64,000 nucleotides of DNA. Source: Dyella humicola (GTDB taxonomy: Bacteria; Pseudomonadota; Gammaproteobacteria; Xanthomonadales; Rhodanobacteraceae). Positions 1 through 9,189 of the stretch are shown here, piece by piece. The stretch covers positions 2,728,001 to 2,792,000 of the forward strand of contig NZ_JAPDPC010000001.1 in NCBI RefSeq assembly GCF_026283945.1, written 5' to 3'. Position 1 is the stretch's first letter. Each line of letters starts with the position of its first letter. Below the pieces are notes generated by a model that was given only the letters and a program-made list of their open reading frames with translations, did no database searches and was not told the DNA's origin. Position numbers and translations under genes: made by a program.

Positions 1-1
1 A

Positions 2-409
2 TTGACCCAGGTGATCGCCGGCAGCGGCGTGGAGCTTGGCTTCCCGCGGTCGAACACGCCCGTACTGGTGCAGGGCTACGATGCGGCACTCGCCGCTCTG
101 CTGCGCAACCTGCTGGAGAATGCACTGCGCCATGTGCCGGCCGGAGGCCAGGTCCAGTTAGCCATCGAGCAACACGATCACGAAGCGACCCTGGAGGTGA
201 TCGACGATGGCCCCGGTATTCCGCCCGAACGCCGGGATGCGGTGTTCGGGCGATTTCATCGCGAAGCATCGAGTCGGGGCGAAGGTTACGGCCTGGGGCT
301 TTCGATCGTGCAGCGGGCCGCCGGCATGCACAACGCATCCATCGAACTGCTCGACTCGCCGTTCGGCAAGGGCCTACGCGTAAGAGTCGCCATTCCGCTG
401 GGCGCCTGA
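2..409 (+). CDS. Sensor histidine kinase, C-terminal ATPase domain (partial)
   Basis: This is the end of a two-component sensor kinase; the sensor and dimerisation parts lie left of the window. The visible 135 residues form the HATPase domain that binds ATP and phosphorylates the conserved His. The N box NLLENALRH is at residues 36-44, the G1 box DDGPGIP at 68-74, an F-box-like FGRFHR at 82-87 and the G2 box GYGLGLSIV at 95-103. The layout is that of classical EnvZ/PhoR-type kinases. The substrate regulator is presumably encoded upstream and cannot be seen. The signal it senses is unknown. Confidence 0.9.
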   Translation: MTQVIAGSGVELGFPRSNTPVLVQGYDAALAALLRNLLENALRHVPAGGQVQLAIEQHDHEATLEVIDDGPGIPPERRDAVFGRFHREASSRGEGYGLGLSIVQRAAGMHNASIELLDSPFGKGLRVRVAIPLGA

Positions 410-498
410 CTCTTCGGAGAGGCGGTTCAGCGCCAAGCAAACTGACAAGCCGCGGCGGCGTGAGACAATGCGCCTTCCTGTCAGGACCAAGACCTCTC

Positions 499-771
499 AT
501 GACCGTCCCCAAAGACGCTTTTCGGCGCTTCCAGGAAGAACTCGCCGAACTGGACCGCAAGCAGCCGGCGGCCCAGAAAGAGCTCACGGACGACGCACGC
601 CTCGCCCTCGCAAAGAGCGAATTCCTTGCAATCCAGAAGCGCTATGGCTTGTCCGTGGCCGATGTCGTTGCGTTCTTTCCTGAAGAGGATGGCATCCAGT
701 ATCTGCAGCAGCTCATCGCGGCAGGCGAAGCCGGCACCAAGCCCAGGAAGAGCACCAAGAAGCAGCCGTAA
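499..771 (+). CDS. Small hypothetical protein, possibly H-NS-like
   Basis: This 90-residue protein is unrecognised with confidence. The ATG at 499 was chosen over an in-frame GTG at 460 because the extra 13 residues look unlike protein. The N-terminal half is charged and probably helical, rich in Glu, Lys and Gln. The second half, around AIQKRYGLSVADVV (about residues 46-59), and the basic tail KPRKSTKKQP weakly recall small H-NS-family nucleoid proteins, but the usual C-terminal DNA-binding signature is not clear. It stands alone between the kinase and the marR operon. Treat it as a real small gene of unknown role. Confidence 0.5.
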   Translation: MTVPKDAFRRFQEELAELDRKQPAAQKELTDDARLALAKSEFLAIQKRYGLSVADVVAFFPEEDGIQYLQQLIAAGEAGTKPRKSTKKQP

Positions 772-971
772 GCCTGGTGCTGGCGACTTTGTCGTCCTGG
801 CCGCTGGGATTTGAATGGGCGTTTGCCGGAAACGTGCTCAATGTCGTCTCCTAAATCGATGCGACGCCGGTGACGGCTACCGCCGACGCAGGCTGGATTT
901 CGAGATCGGAAAGGCTGCCTCACCCTGCCTGAGATCCCACCCCGCTCGCCTTCATGCATTGCCTTGGACCA

Positions 972-998
972 AATAGATAGGTAACCTACCTATTTATT
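972..998. promoter_or_regulatory. Inverted repeat, probable MarR-family operator with -10 box
   Basis: AATAGATAGGTA and TACCTATTTATT form a dyad with 11 of 12 positions matching and a 3-base spacer. It lies 15 bases upstream of the MarR-family ATG at 1014. A TATTAT that could be the -10 box sits at 995-1000 and overlaps the right arm, so a bound repressor would block RNA polymerase. Autoregulation of the marR-efflux operon is the inference; such dyads are typical for this regulator family. Confidence 0.65.
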
Positions 999-1013
999 AT
1001 CTCTGGCGCTGCT

Positions 1014-1454
1014 ATGGCTACGTCCTCATCCGGCCCAAGCGACGCATCGACGCTCGCCGAACAGTTACGGCCGGCGCTTCACCGGATTATTCGCCTGCTG
1101 AGGCGCACGTCGGACGACGCCCCCATCTCCCCGCTGCAAAACCTGCTGCTGGTGGCGATACACGACCACCCCGGCATTGGCGTAGGTGAACTGGCGAACC
1201 TGGAACGCGTTCGCAGCCCGACCATCAGCGGCCATCTCAAGTCGATGGAGGCTGCCGGACTGGTCAAGCGCGCCACTCCGTCGTCCGGAGACAAGCGTCG
1301 CGTCGGTCTGGTGGTTAACGAGAGTGGGCAGGCCATGATCGAAGCGATGCGCAAGCGACGTACCGACAGCCTCGCCCACGCCCTTGCCCAGCTATCGCCC
1401 GAATCACGCGAGTCGATCCGCCAGGCCATCACTGCATTGAACGAGATCGGCTGA
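1014..1454 (+). CDS. MarR-family transcriptional regulator
   Basis: This 146-residue protein is the usual MarR length. The winged-helix region spans about residues 40-110: a helix-turn-helix around GVGELANLERVRSPTISGHL, followed by a wing containing SSGDKRRVGLVV with the conserved DxR pattern. MarR proteins act as dimers and usually repress an adjacent efflux gene until a small aromatic ligand binds. Its stop overlaps the start of the downstream MFS gene (ATGA at 1454), so the two are translated together. A dyad in its own promoter at 972-998 suggests autorepression. Confidence 0.9.
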   Translation: MATSSSGPSDASTLAEQLRPALHRIIRLLRRTSDDAPISPLQNLLLVAIHDHPGIGVGELANLERVRSPTISGHLKSMEAAGLVKRATPSSGDKRRVGLVVNESGQAMIEAMRKRRTDSLAHALAQLSPESRESIRQAITALNEIG

Positions 1455-3010
1455 TGACGGAACAGACTTACCCCAACGCCACGCTGACGGGAGACATCGC
1501 CACCGCGGCAGGACACCCTTCCGAGCGGGAGATACGGCAGGTCTTTGCCGGCCTGATCATCGTGCTGGCGCTTGGCGCGATCGATCAGAGCATCGTCGCC
1601 ACCGCCCTGCCCCGCATCGTCCGGGATCTCGGCGGCATCAGCCATCTGTCCTGGGTGGTGACCGCCTACGTGCTGGCCTCGACCGCGACCATGCCGCTGT
1701 ATGGCAAGTTGAGCGATCAGTACGGGCGCAAACCGATGATCTTTGCGGCCATCCTCACGTTTCTGCTCGGCTCGGCCTTGAGCGGTGCCGCGCAGAGCCT
1801 CACCGAACTGATCGTGTTCCGGGCGATTCAGGGGCTGGGCGCAGGCGGCTTGCTGCCACTCGCGCAGATCATCATCGGCGACATGGTGCCGCCGAAACAG
1901 CGCGGTCGTCGCCAGGGTGTGATCGCGGCGGTCTTCGCCATCTGCAGCGTGTTCGGCCCGATCCTCGGCGGCCTTATCACCGACTTGTGGTCCTGGCACT
2001 GGATCTTCTACGTCAACCTGCCAGTCGGCGCCGTGGCGCTGCTGATGATTGGTCGCACGCTGCGCCAGTACGCCCCCCTGCATAAGCGACGCATCGACTA
2101 TCTTGGATCGGTGTTGCTGACCTCCTGCACGATTGCGCTGCTGCTGGTGCTGACCCTGGGTGGCTCGGCATGGGCATGGGATTCGGCGGCCATTCTCGGC
2201 CTCAGCGCCTGCGTGGCCCTCCTCGGCGTGGCCTTCGTACGGCACACCAGGCACGTGCCAGAACCCGTGCTGCCACTCGACCTGTTCCGCAATCGGCTAT
2301 TCGTCATTGCTTGCACGGTGCTGGCCCTGACTTTCATGGGCTTGCTCGGCGCGACCCTGTTCTTTCCGCTGTTCTTCCAATTGGTGATGGGCGTCAGCCC
2401 GGCACGCTCCGGACTGCTGACCGGGCCGTTGATGGTCGGCATGGCGGCAGCTTCGCTCTTCAACGGGCGTGTGCTGCTGCGCTCGGGCCGTTACAAGCCA
2501 GCGCAGGTGACCGGCCTGGCCATCGCTACGATCGCCTTTGGCGTTCTTGCCTGGAGCGCAAGCACGTCGCAAGGACTCGTCGTTATCGAACCCGCCATGC
2601 TGTCGCTTGGCGTGGGCCTGGGACTGGTCATGCCCAACATGACCATCGCCGTGCAAAACGCGCTGTCGCCCATGCATCGCGGCGTGGGAACCGCCACGTT
2701 GGCGTTCTTCCGCTCGCTCGGCGGCCTTATCGGCGTAGCAGGCTCGGGCGCCATCCTGGCCTGGCAGATACGCAGCTTTGGCGGCGCCCATGCCCCTTCC
2801 ACCGCCATGCTCGCCGAAAGCGGTGCGGCGCCAGCGGACGCGCTATCGCCGCAGCTCCAGGCCGCCGCCGTGATGGTCTACCGGCATGCGATTGCATCGA
2901 CCTTCATCGTCGGCACCTGTATCGTCGCCTGCGCTTTCCTGGTGATCCTGCTGCTGCCGGAAATTCCGCTGCACGATCATCATCACGCGCCGGCGGCGCC
3001 GGCCAAATAG
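1454..3010 (+). CDS. DHA2-family MFS drug:proton antiporter (EmrB/QacA type)
   Basis: This 518-residue inner-membrane protein has about 14 hydrophobic segments, as expected for DHA2 exporters. It carries the family motifs: DQSIVATALPRI in the first helix (about residues 44-55), the loop GKLSDQYGRKPM between helices 2 and 3 (motif A, about 84-95), and GPILGGLI (motif C, about 168-175). It should expel lipophilic or cationic drugs using the proton gradient. It starts inside the stop codon of the marR-family gene and is presumably repressed by that protein. No membrane-fusion partner (EmrA) is present, so it may act alone in the inner membrane. Confidence 0.92.
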   Translation: MTEQTYPNATLTGDIATAAGHPSEREIRQVFAGLIIVLALGAIDQSIVATALPRIVRDLGGISHLSWVVTAYVLASTATMPLYGKLSDQYGRKPMIFAAILTFLLGSALSGAAQSLTELIVFRAIQGLGAGGLLPLAQIIIGDMVPPKQRGRRQGVIAAVFAICSVFGPILGGLITDLWSWHWIFYVNLPVGAVALLMIGRTLRQYAPLHKRRIDYLGSVLLTSCTIALLLVLTLGGSAWAWDSAAILGLSACVALLGVAFVRHTRHVPEPVLPLDLFRNRLFVIACTVLALTFMGLLGATLFFPLFFQLVMGVSPARSGLLTGPLMVGMAAASLFNGRVLLRSGRYKPAQVTGLAIATIAFGVLAWSASTSQGLVVIEPAMLSLGVGLGLVMPNMTIAVQNALSPMHRGVGTATLAFFRSLGGLIGVAGSGAILAWQIRSFGGAHAPSTAMLAESGAAPADALSPQLQAAAVMVYRHAIASTFIVGTCIVACAFLVILLLPEIPLHDHHHAPAAPAK

Positions 3011-3028
3011 CACGGCACGAGCCTCACG

Positions 3029-3643
3029 ATGCCCCATCCACGCAGCCGCATGATGTCGCTGTCGATCGGCCTGCTCGTCATCGCCATCGCCTACTTCGCG
3101 TTGACCGCGTGCGTCCTGCAGTGGATGCGCACGGACCTCGATGCGATCGCCATGCCGTTGAGCGCCTATCTCATCGGCGATGGTGGCGCGTGGTTGCGTT
3201 GCGCGTATTACCTGATGGCTGCCGCGCTGGCATGCCTGGCCTGGGCAAGCTATCGCGTGACCGATGCCCGAGCGCGCAGCCGGCTTGCGAGCACGCTGTT
3301 TGTCGCCGCCGCCTTAACGTTGCCGCCCGTGGCCATCACGGCCACCTACGAATACAGCGCACAGGAGAGCCAGGCGCGACTGATCCACAGCATGGCCGCG
3401 CAAAGCACGTTCCTGTGCCTAGTGATGGGCATGCTGTTGTTGTCATCGCGCTGGCGACGCGACCCGCACCTGCGGCGCGGAAGCCAGGCAGGCATCGTGC
3501 TGGCCTGGCTGGCCTTCGTGCAGATGGGGTTGCTGGCTCTTTGGCAGGGCGCGCCGCCCGGCCTGACGCAGAAGCTGCTGATCGCACTGATCCTGCTGTG
3601 GCTGGGCTGGGTAACGCGCCAGTTGCTGCGCGTTACCCGCTAG
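3029..3643 (+). CDS. DUF998-family membrane protein
   Basis: This 204-residue protein has about six hydrophobic segments and matches the DUF998 pattern. The first helix is followed by a loop containing PLSAYLIGDGGAWLR, and the body is strongly apolar. It begins 18 bases after the MFS gene and is likely the third gene of the marR operon. No catalytic motif is visible. DUF998 proteins have no settled function; the context only suggests a link with membrane or efflux physiology. Confidence 0.75.
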   Translation: MPHPRSRMMSLSIGLLVIAIAYFALTACVLQWMRTDLDAIAMPLSAYLIGDGGAWLRCAYYLMAAALACLAWASYRVTDARARSRLASTLFVAAALTLPPVAITATYEYSAQESQARLIHSMAAQSTFLCLVMGMLLLSSRWRRDPHLRRGSQAGIVLAWLAFVQMGLLALWQGAPPGLTQKLLIALILLWLGWVTRQLLRVTR

Positions 3644-3652
3644 CGCCGCTAC

Positions 3653-5548
3653 TCAGCGCTGCGCGAAGACCCGATCGCGCACCAGTTCGCACACCGTGCG
3701 CACGTCGCCGTCCATGGCGCGATCGCGCGCCATGAAGCTGATATGGCGACGCAGTGCATCGTGCGCCTCACGCACGGCCGAACCGGCGTGGAAGTCGCCC
3801 ACGTTGGCCAGCGCGCGGGTGAGCTCCTGCACTTCGGTGACAAACTGCGCATAGTTCGGATGGCCTTCGCGCGGTGCATTGGCCACCTTGCCGGCCAGCG
3901 CCTGCCAATCGCCGCGGGCCGCAAGCCTGCGTGCCGCGTTGAGCATGGCCTGGCGGAAATCCAGCGCCTGCGCAGCGGTATACAGTTCCAGTGCAATCAC
4001 ATAGCCGAGATCTTCCATCATCTCCAGCACGTGGCGCGCTTCGTTCGCCCCCATCGACACATGGTCTTCCGCGTTCGCACTGGTCGGCACGGAATACACA
4101 CTGGCCGGATGCGCGCGGGTGGCCAGGTCGTTCACCAGCGCGGCGGCGGTGTACTGCACGATCATGAAGCCGGAATCGGTGCCATCTTCGTTGCCGGTAA
4201 GAAACGCCGGCAGGCCGTCATTGGTGGCCGGATCGACGAGCTTGTTCAGACGGCGCTCGGCAATCGAAGCGAGTACCGGAATCGCCGCCTTCACGTAACT
4301 CATGGCCAAGGCCAGCGGCATGCCGTGGAAATGACCGGCGGAGATCACCTGATCTTCGATGAACTGGGCGTCCTCGGCGTCCGGGAAGATCAACGGGTTG
4401 TCGGTCACCGAGTTGAGCTCGATATCGATCACGCGACAGGCCTGGGCCCAGGCATCGCGCACGGCGCCATGCACCTGCGGCATGCAGCGCAGGCAATAAG
4501 CGTCTTGCGGCTGATGCTTCTTGCCACCCTTGAACGGCAGGAAGCGCGAGTAGAACGCCTCGCGACCGTGACGCTGGTTGGCCGGCACCCAGTCCCAACC
4601 GATATCGAAGGTGAGCGCCTGATCAGCCGGATCAACCCAGGCGTCGGCGGCCCACTGCTTGAAGCGCGGCACCAGATGGTAAGGAATGTCGACCAGGGTG
4701 CTGCCTTCGAGCAGTTCGCGCACATGCGCGGCCGTTTCGACCTGGCCGGGATGCGGACGAAGTGCATGCACTTCAGGACGCAAGGCGCCGCTGCGGCCGG
4801 CGAACGCGTCCAGCGTCATGGCAGCGGCAAGATCGGCAAGATCCAGCAAATGTTCCAGCTCATCCAGCGCCAGCGTCGCCGTCGCGAGCATCTGCGCCGT
4901 GCCGTTATTCAAGGCCAGACCTTCCTTGAAGGACAGGCGAATCGGCGACAGGCCCGCGCGCTTCAGCGCTTCGGCACCCGTCACGCGCTCGCCCTGGTAA
5001 AACGCTTCGCCACCACCCAGCAGCACGATGGCCAGGTGTGAGAGCGGTGCGAGATCGCCACTGGCGCCCACGGAACCCTTCTCCGGCACCACCGGCACCA
5101 CGTCGGCATTGAGCATCGCGGTCAACGCCTTCAGCGTTTCCACACGAATACCCGAGTGGCCACGCATCAGCGTATTGATGCGGATGACCAGCATCGCGCG
5201 CACCACATCCGCTGCGAACGGCTTACCCACGCATACGGCGTGCGTGGTGATCAGGTTGTGCTGCAGCTCCTCAAGCAGGCTGCCTTCGGGCTTGTCCGGA
5301 TGCCCACCCGGAAGCTCATCACGCAGCCGATGCGCGCCCAGCAGCTTGTCGGCATTGCTGCCGAAGCCGGTGGTCACGCCATAAGTGGGTTCGCCACAGC
5401 TGACCTTGTCGGCCAGGAAATCGGCGGCGTGCTGCACGCGCACGAGCTGCGCTTCGTCCAGCACCACACGCAGGCCCTGGCGGGCCACGGCGACCAGTTG
5501 TTCGCGAGTCAGGCTATTGCCGTCCAGGAGTATCGTGTTTGCGGTCAT
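3653..5548 (-). CDS. Histidine/aromatic amino acid ammonia-lyase, long form
   Basis: This enzyme of the HAL/PAL/TAL family removes ammonia from histidine or an aromatic amino acid. The MIO-forming Ala-Ser-Gly is at residues 162-164 within GSVGASGDLAPLSH, and the catalytic Tyr is Y56 in YGVTTGFG. The substrate-selectivity pair is TH (102-103); known histidine lyases have SH at this place, tyrosine lyases HL and phenylalanine lyases FL, so histidine is the better guess. At 631 residues it is about 120 longer than usual HutH. Most of the excess is a segment at about 283-347, between the RPHPGQ region and QDAYCLRCMPQ. No hutU, hutI or hutG lies nearby, so a standard histidine-degradation operon is not indicated. 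Confidence 0.88.
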   Translation of the reverse strand: MTANTILLDGNSLTREQLVAVARQGLRVVLDEAQLVRVQHAADFLADKVSCGEPTYGVTTGFGSNADKLLGAHRLRDELPGGHPDKPEGSLLEELQHNLITTHAVCVGKPFAADVVRAMLVIRINTLMRGHSGIRVETLKALTAMLNADVVPVVPEKGSVGASGDLAPLSHLAIVLLGGGEAFYQGERVTGAEALKRAGLSPIRLSFKEGLALNNGTAQMLATATLALDELEHLLDLADLAAAMTLDAFAGRSGALRPEVHALRPHPGQVETAAHVRELLEGSTLVDIPYHLVPRFKQWAADAWVDPADQALTFDIGWDWVPANQRHGREAFYSRFLPFKGGKKHQPQDAYCLRCMPQVHGAVRDAWAQACRVIDIELNSVTDNPLIFPDAEDAQFIEDQVISAGHFHGMPLALAMSYVKAAIPVLASIAERRLNKLVDPATNDGLPAFLTGNEDGTDSGFMIVQYTAAALVNDLATRAHPASVYSVPTSANAEDHVSMGANEARHVLEMMEDLGYVIALELYTAAQALDFRQAMLNAARRLAARGDWQALAGKVANAPREGHPNYAQFVTEVQELTRALANVGDFHAGSAVREAHDALRRHISFMARDRAMDGDVRTVCELVRDRVFAQR

Positions 5549-5596
5549 GCTTGCTCCGAGCCCGGACGGGCCATCGATTAGGTTTTAGGTTCCTCA

Positions 5597-5622
5597 TTGC
5601 CGCGCATGGGGATGCGCGGCAA
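5597..5622 (-). terminator. Hairpin downstream of hisS
   Basis: A perfect 11-bp stem (TTGCCGCGCAT / ATGCGCGGCAA) with a four-base loop lies just past the hisS stop on the minus strand and before the ammonia-lyase start. There is no U-tract after it, so it may be a weak terminator or an mRNA-stabilising hairpin rather than a strong terminator. Confidence 0.5.
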
Positions 5623-5629
5623 GGGTTCA

Positions 5630-7012
5630 TCAGGCGCCGACTTCGGCCTGGGCCAGCTCGACCCTTAGCGTCTTGATCAGTTCCGTGCGCTGCACTTCGA
5701 ACTGATCCTCGCGACGCAGGTCCTTCACCGTCACCACGCCCTTGGCCAGCTCATCCTCGCCCAGCACGATCACGAAGCGGATGCCCGCGCGATCGGCGTA
5801 CTTGAACTGCTTGCCGAGCTTGCCACCTTCCAGCACCACTTCGGTGGCGATGCCGGCACCGCGCAACTCACTGGCCAAGGCGAGATAAGCCGGCAGCTGC
5901 GCAGGATCCATCTGCGTCACCAGCACGTCGACCGTACTCTGCGCGGTGCCGACCAGGCCGGCGTCGCGCAGCTGCCAATAGAGCCGCGTCAGGCCAATGG
6001 AAATGCCCACGCCGGGCAAGTGCGACTTGGTGTACTGCCCGGCCAGATTCTCGTAGCGACCACCGGAGCAGATCGAGCCGATCTGCGGATGATCGTTGAG
6101 CGTGGTCTCGTAGACCGTGCCGGTGTAGTAGTCCAGGCCGCGCGCAATCGACAGATTCAGCAGGTAGTGCGACTCCGGCACGCCGAAATCGCGGATCATG
6201 CCCAGCACTTCCTTCAGCTCGGCGCGGCCCTGCTCCATCGCTTCCGGGCCAGGGCCCAGCGCGTCGAGCTTGTCGAAGGCATCCTGCAACGAGGTGGAGC
6301 GCGTCTGCACGAAGGCGAGAATCTTCTGCGCCGTTTCCGCGCTGAGGGCAAACGCTTCGCCAGTGAGCGTGTCGCGCACGTAGTCGGCGCCGCGCTTGTC
6401 CAGCTTGTCCACCTCTCGTAGCACCAGCGTCTGCTGCTCGCCATCGGTGATACCCAGGCTCTCGAAGAAGCCGCGCATCAACTTGCGGTTGTTCAGCTGG
6501 ATGGTGAACGCGCCGATGTTCAGCTCGCGGAACACGCTATAGATCACCGCCGGCACTTCGGCGTCATAACGCACCGACAGGCTGTCCTTGCCGATCACAT
6601 CGATGTCGCACTGGTAGAACTCGCGAAAGCGGCCGCGCTGGGCGCGCTCGCCACGGTATACGCGCTGCATCTGGTAGCGACGGAACGGGAACGACAGGTC
6701 GTGCTCGTGCTCGGCGACATAACGCGCCAGCGGCACGGTCAGGTCGAAGCGCAGGGCCAGCTCCGGTACGCCGTCGCCCTTCTCGGCATTCAGCGCGCCC
6801 GTGGATTGCACGAAATAAACCTGGCGCTCGGTTTCGCCGCCGGTCTTGGTAAGCAGGACGTCGGAAAATTCCATCACCGGCGTTTCGATCGGCAGGAAGC
6901 CAAAGCGCTCATAGTTGCGGCGGATCACGTCGAGCATGCGCTGGAACGCGATCTGGTCGAGCGGCAGCAGCTCGAGCACGCCGGGCATGGTGCGGGCCGG
7001 GGTAAGCGCCAT
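5630..7012 (-). CDS. hisS: Histidyl-tRNA synthetase
   Basis: This class II synthetase charges tRNA-His. It has 460 residues, within the normal range. Motif 2 is visible as [18 protein letters not shown] (about 116-133). The histidine-specific signature [10 protein letters not shown] is at about 295-304, and motif 3 lies near [11 protein letters not shown]. The C-terminal anticodon-binding fold begins near DVLVTQMD. The ATG at 7012 precedes the conserved [12 protein letters not shown], as in other HisRS proteins. It sits between tRNA-Pro (opposite strand) and the ammonia-lyase gene. It is probably transcribed alone or with the lyase, from which it is separated by a hairpin. Confidence 0.97.
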   Translation of the reverse strand: MALTPARTMPGVLELLPLDQIAFQRMLDVIRRNYERFGFLPIETPVMEFSDVLLTKTGGETERQVYFVQSTGALNAEKGDGVPELALRFDLTVPLARYVAEHEHDLSFPFRRYQMQRVYRGERAQRGRFREFYQCDIDVIGKDSLSVRYDAEVPAVIYSVFRELNIGAFTIQLNNRKLMRGFFESLGITDGEQQTLVLREVDKLDKRGADYVRDTLTGEAFALSAETAQKILAFVQTRSTSLQDAFDKLDALGPGPEAMEQGRAELKEVLGMIRDFGVPESHYLLNLSIARGLDYYTGTVYETTLNDHPQIGSICSGGRYENLAGQYTKSHLPGVGISIGLTRLYWQLRDAGLVGTAQSTVDVLVTQMDPAQLPAYLALASELRGAGIATEVVLEGGKLGKQFKYADRAGIRFVIVLGEDELAKGVVTVKDLRREDQFEVQRTELIKTLRVELAQAEVGA

Positions 7013-7171
7013 GAAATCCTCTGCTTAGCGATGGTAAAGACGTTGAATTACCGCCTGGCGGAACACCGTCAGACGTAGCCGCATAGATTAGCAGAAGGCC
7101 ACCGGAAGCCCGAGCCGCAAGGCCTCACGGGCAACCGCCGTACGTAGCGTCGGAAAATTTGCGCGTCCCTG

Positions 7172-7200
7172 TTGCCAAGCTCGCGCAGGGTCATTAAGAT
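7172..7200 (+). promoter_or_regulatory. Sigma-70 promoter of tRNA-Pro
   Basis: TTGCCA at 7172-7177 matches the -35 consensus in five of six bases. TAAGAT at 7195-7200 matches the -10 in four of six, and the spacer is exactly 17 bases. The tRNA begins 12 bases past the -10 box, leaving a very short 5' leader. The GC-rich stretch after the -10 is compatible with stringent control, which is inference. Confidence 0.75.
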
Positions 7201-7212
7201 ACGCGGCTCCCA

Positions 7213-7289
<77 letters not shown>

Positions 7290-7304
7290 AAATTCGAAGA
7301 AATC

Positions 7305-7353
7305 AAGGCTCTGAAAACCGCTACACAGCGTGCTTTCAGGGCCTTTTTCTTTT
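7305..7353 (+). terminator. Rho-independent terminator of tRNA-Pro
   Basis: AAGGCTCTGAAA at 7305-7316 pairs with TTTCAGGGCCTT at 7334-7345 (one G-T wobble). A T-rich tract TTTTTCTTTT follows from about 7344. The loop is 17 bases. It lies 16 bases after the tRNA CCA. Confidence 0.85.
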
Positions 7354-7511
7354 CTGGCGCCCAGCTCGCCCCGAGTTGCCCTGGCCAACCACTCGAAGCG
7401 GGCCATCGGGTGCCGCAGGCGCGCATGCCCATCTCAGATCCTGGTGAGCATGCGCGCTGCGCCTTGGGCGGCGTCCCTGCCGCAGGCAAGGCGCCGCGAG
7501 ATCCGCGCCGC

Positions 7512-8126
7512 TCAGGGCGTCTTGGCGGACTGAAGTTGCTCGACAATGGCGAGTGACTTGCTTACATGATCCTGCGGATGAAGATGGTCGGCTTCCGAGG
7601 AGAACACCGCGGCGACTTTCCCGTCGCGCCCGATCACGAACGTGGTACGCGAGATGAAGCCATGGTCGATGACCTCGCCGCGCACGTCCTTCGCATCCGG
7701 CTCGGCTGCCGACATTTTCAGATCGAAGGACGCAGCGATCTTGCCGTCAGGGTCCGAAGCGATCGGAAACTTGCCAGCGCAGTAGTTCGGGTCGGCCGAG
7801 AATGAATTGAGTCGCTGAATGCTGTCGGCAGAGACGCCGATGATCGTCGCGCCGGCAGTCTTGAACTTCGCCGCCTCGGTGGCAAAGGCATGCGCCTCGA
7901 TATCGCAGCCGCCGGTATAGGCCGACGGGAAGAAGTACACGATCACGGGTCCGCTCTTGAGGGCATCCGCCAGTGAAAGCGTGAAGTCTTTCCCGGCCTT
8001 GCTGGCCTGGGCGGTAAAGGTAGGTGCGGTAGTGCCTGGAGCTATGGCCGCAAACGCCGACGGCGCCGCAGCCATCGCAGCGATCATGGCACCAGTTGCC
8101 AGCGAGTACATAAGACGCTTATTCAT
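7512..8126 (-). CDS. Exported peroxiredoxin (AhpC/TSA family)
   Basis: This thiol peroxidase reduces hydrogen peroxide or organic peroxides. It has 204 residues. An N-terminal signal peptide ends near APSAFA (about residue 26), which places the enzyme in the periplasm. The peroxidatic Cys is C74 in the motif PSAYTGGC, equivalent to the PxxxTxxC of the family. A second Cys in DPNYCAGKF could be the resolving partner. The gene stands alone, convergent with the tRNA-Pro unit. Periplasmic forms of this fold are less common than cytosolic BCP/AhpC; the electron donor is not evident from context. Confidence 0.88.
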   Translation of the reverse strand: MNKRLMYSLATGAMIAAMAAAPSAFAAIAPGTTAPTFTAQASKAGKDFTLSLADALKSGPVIVYFFPSAYTGGCDIEAHAFATEAAKFKTAGATIIGVSADSIQRLNSFSADPNYCAGKFPIASDPDGKIAASFDLKMSAAEPDAKDVRGEVIDHGFISRTTFVIGRDGKVAAVFSSEADHLHPQDHVSKSLAIVEQLQSAKTP

Positions 8127-8264
8127 GCAGTAACCCTCGTTGTGTACCTAGAAAGCTCAAGTGACATCCTCCCATTCGGCGAAGAACTGCCGTTTGCTCG
8201 GCAAGTATCCCATTGCTTCGCGTCGAAATCGCCGCCGTCTGCTCCTCGCGCCTGACTTCAGCGG

Positions 8265-9188
8265 CTAGATCTCCGTCAGCGGCATGCCCTGGCGCCTACG
8301 GTAGGCCTGATGAAAGCCTCCCGTGTGATGCAGCTGGGCGCCTTGCGCCAACGCTTCGTTGGAAACGACACGGCAGAGAAAGAACGTGTGCAGGCCGATC
8401 TCCTGGCTATGCACAATGGCCAACTCCTGAATGCGCAGCGCGGCAGCCACGGCGGGAATCCCAAACGCCTGTGAAGGACGCACGGGAAACGGGAGCGCAC
8501 TCCAGTCCTGGAGCGCGTGCTTGTGGTGCTCGGCGAGCTTGTAAACGATCGCCTTCATCGGCGCCGGGATGTTGGACAGAACCACCCGGCGCAGGTCGCG
8601 CATGTCTGCCACGGAAACATTCGTGCTGCGTAGCGCAAGCGAAAAAAGACCGCTGCGCTCGAGTGGACCAATCAGGTCCATCGGAAAGATATTTGGGTGG
8701 CCGGGCGCGCCAACGGAGACAAGGACAACAGGCCGCGGACACAGATAGGCAATCATCAGCTGCTGTACCGCGGTAGGCGTTGTATTCAAATGGCTCGACG
8801 CGAGGTTCTTGCGCATGACGCGGTTTTGCAGCCACGCATTCCACGGGCGCCGCGGCCAGCCGAGGCAGCGGTGTTCGCCGGCGGCCACGTGGTAGAGGAC
8901 GATGGACGCCTGTTCGGTCGTAACCGGGGCCAGCCGCGCCAGGCGCAAGACACCTAGAAGCCGTCCTGTGGCGCTATCGCTGTACTCAAGTACAGGACGT
9001 GGGCCGGCATCAAGGCTGGTCGCAATCACCAGTGGATTCAGCGAAGCCACCGTATGGTCCGCCGTGACGATGGCCGACTTACCGTCCCAACGCAGGGTGG
9101 CGGTGACGACCTGCTGCGGAGGATCGACGGCAACCGTGGACCATTGCGGTAAAGGACGCACGAACGGCCTTATCCAATCCTTCCACAT
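8265..9188 (-). CDS. Flavin-reductase-like FMN-binding protein
   Basis: This protein has about 307 residues. The ATG at 9188 lies just after the TGA of the upstream methyltransferase gene (9192-9190); longer in-frame starts would overlap it and read through non-protein-like sequence. The C-terminal half (about 145-290) resembles the flavin-reductase-like, FMN-binding split-barrel fold: PVVLVSVGAPGHPNIFPMDL, then the blocks LRSTNVSVADM and SNIPAPM. The N-terminal half is not recognised and may be a second barrel. It is the last gene of a four-gene minus-strand unit with a methyltransferase, an ABC exporter and an HPr-kinase-like protein. A redox role in making the locus product is inferred; the substrate is unknown. 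Confidence 0.7.
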   Translation of the reverse strand: MWKDWIRPFVRPLPQWSTVAVDPPQQVVTATLRWDGKSAIVTADHTVASLNPLVIATSLDAGPRPVLEYSDSATGRLLGVLRLARLAPVTTEQASIVLYHVAAGEHRCLGWPRRPWNAWLQNRVMRKNLASSHLNTTPTAVQQLMIAYLCPRPVVLVSVGAPGHPNIFPMDLIGPLERSGLFSLALRSTNVSVADMRDLRRVVLSNIPAPMKAIVYKLAEHHKHALQDWSALPFPVRPSQAFGIPAVAAALRIQELAIVHSQEIGLHTFFLCRVVSNEALAQGAQLHHTGGFHQAYRRRQGMPLTEI

Positions 9189-9189
9189 C

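Noticed and set aside
1079-2254. A 391-residue antisense frame over the marR and MFS genes
   Set aside because: Composition typical of a shadow frame (many His, Gln, Arg); no motif; contradicts the clear MFS gene.
3653-5548. Part of a hut (histidine utilisation) operon
   Set aside because: No hutU, hutI, hutF, hutG or hutC gene is adjacent; the neighbours are hisS and an efflux operon.
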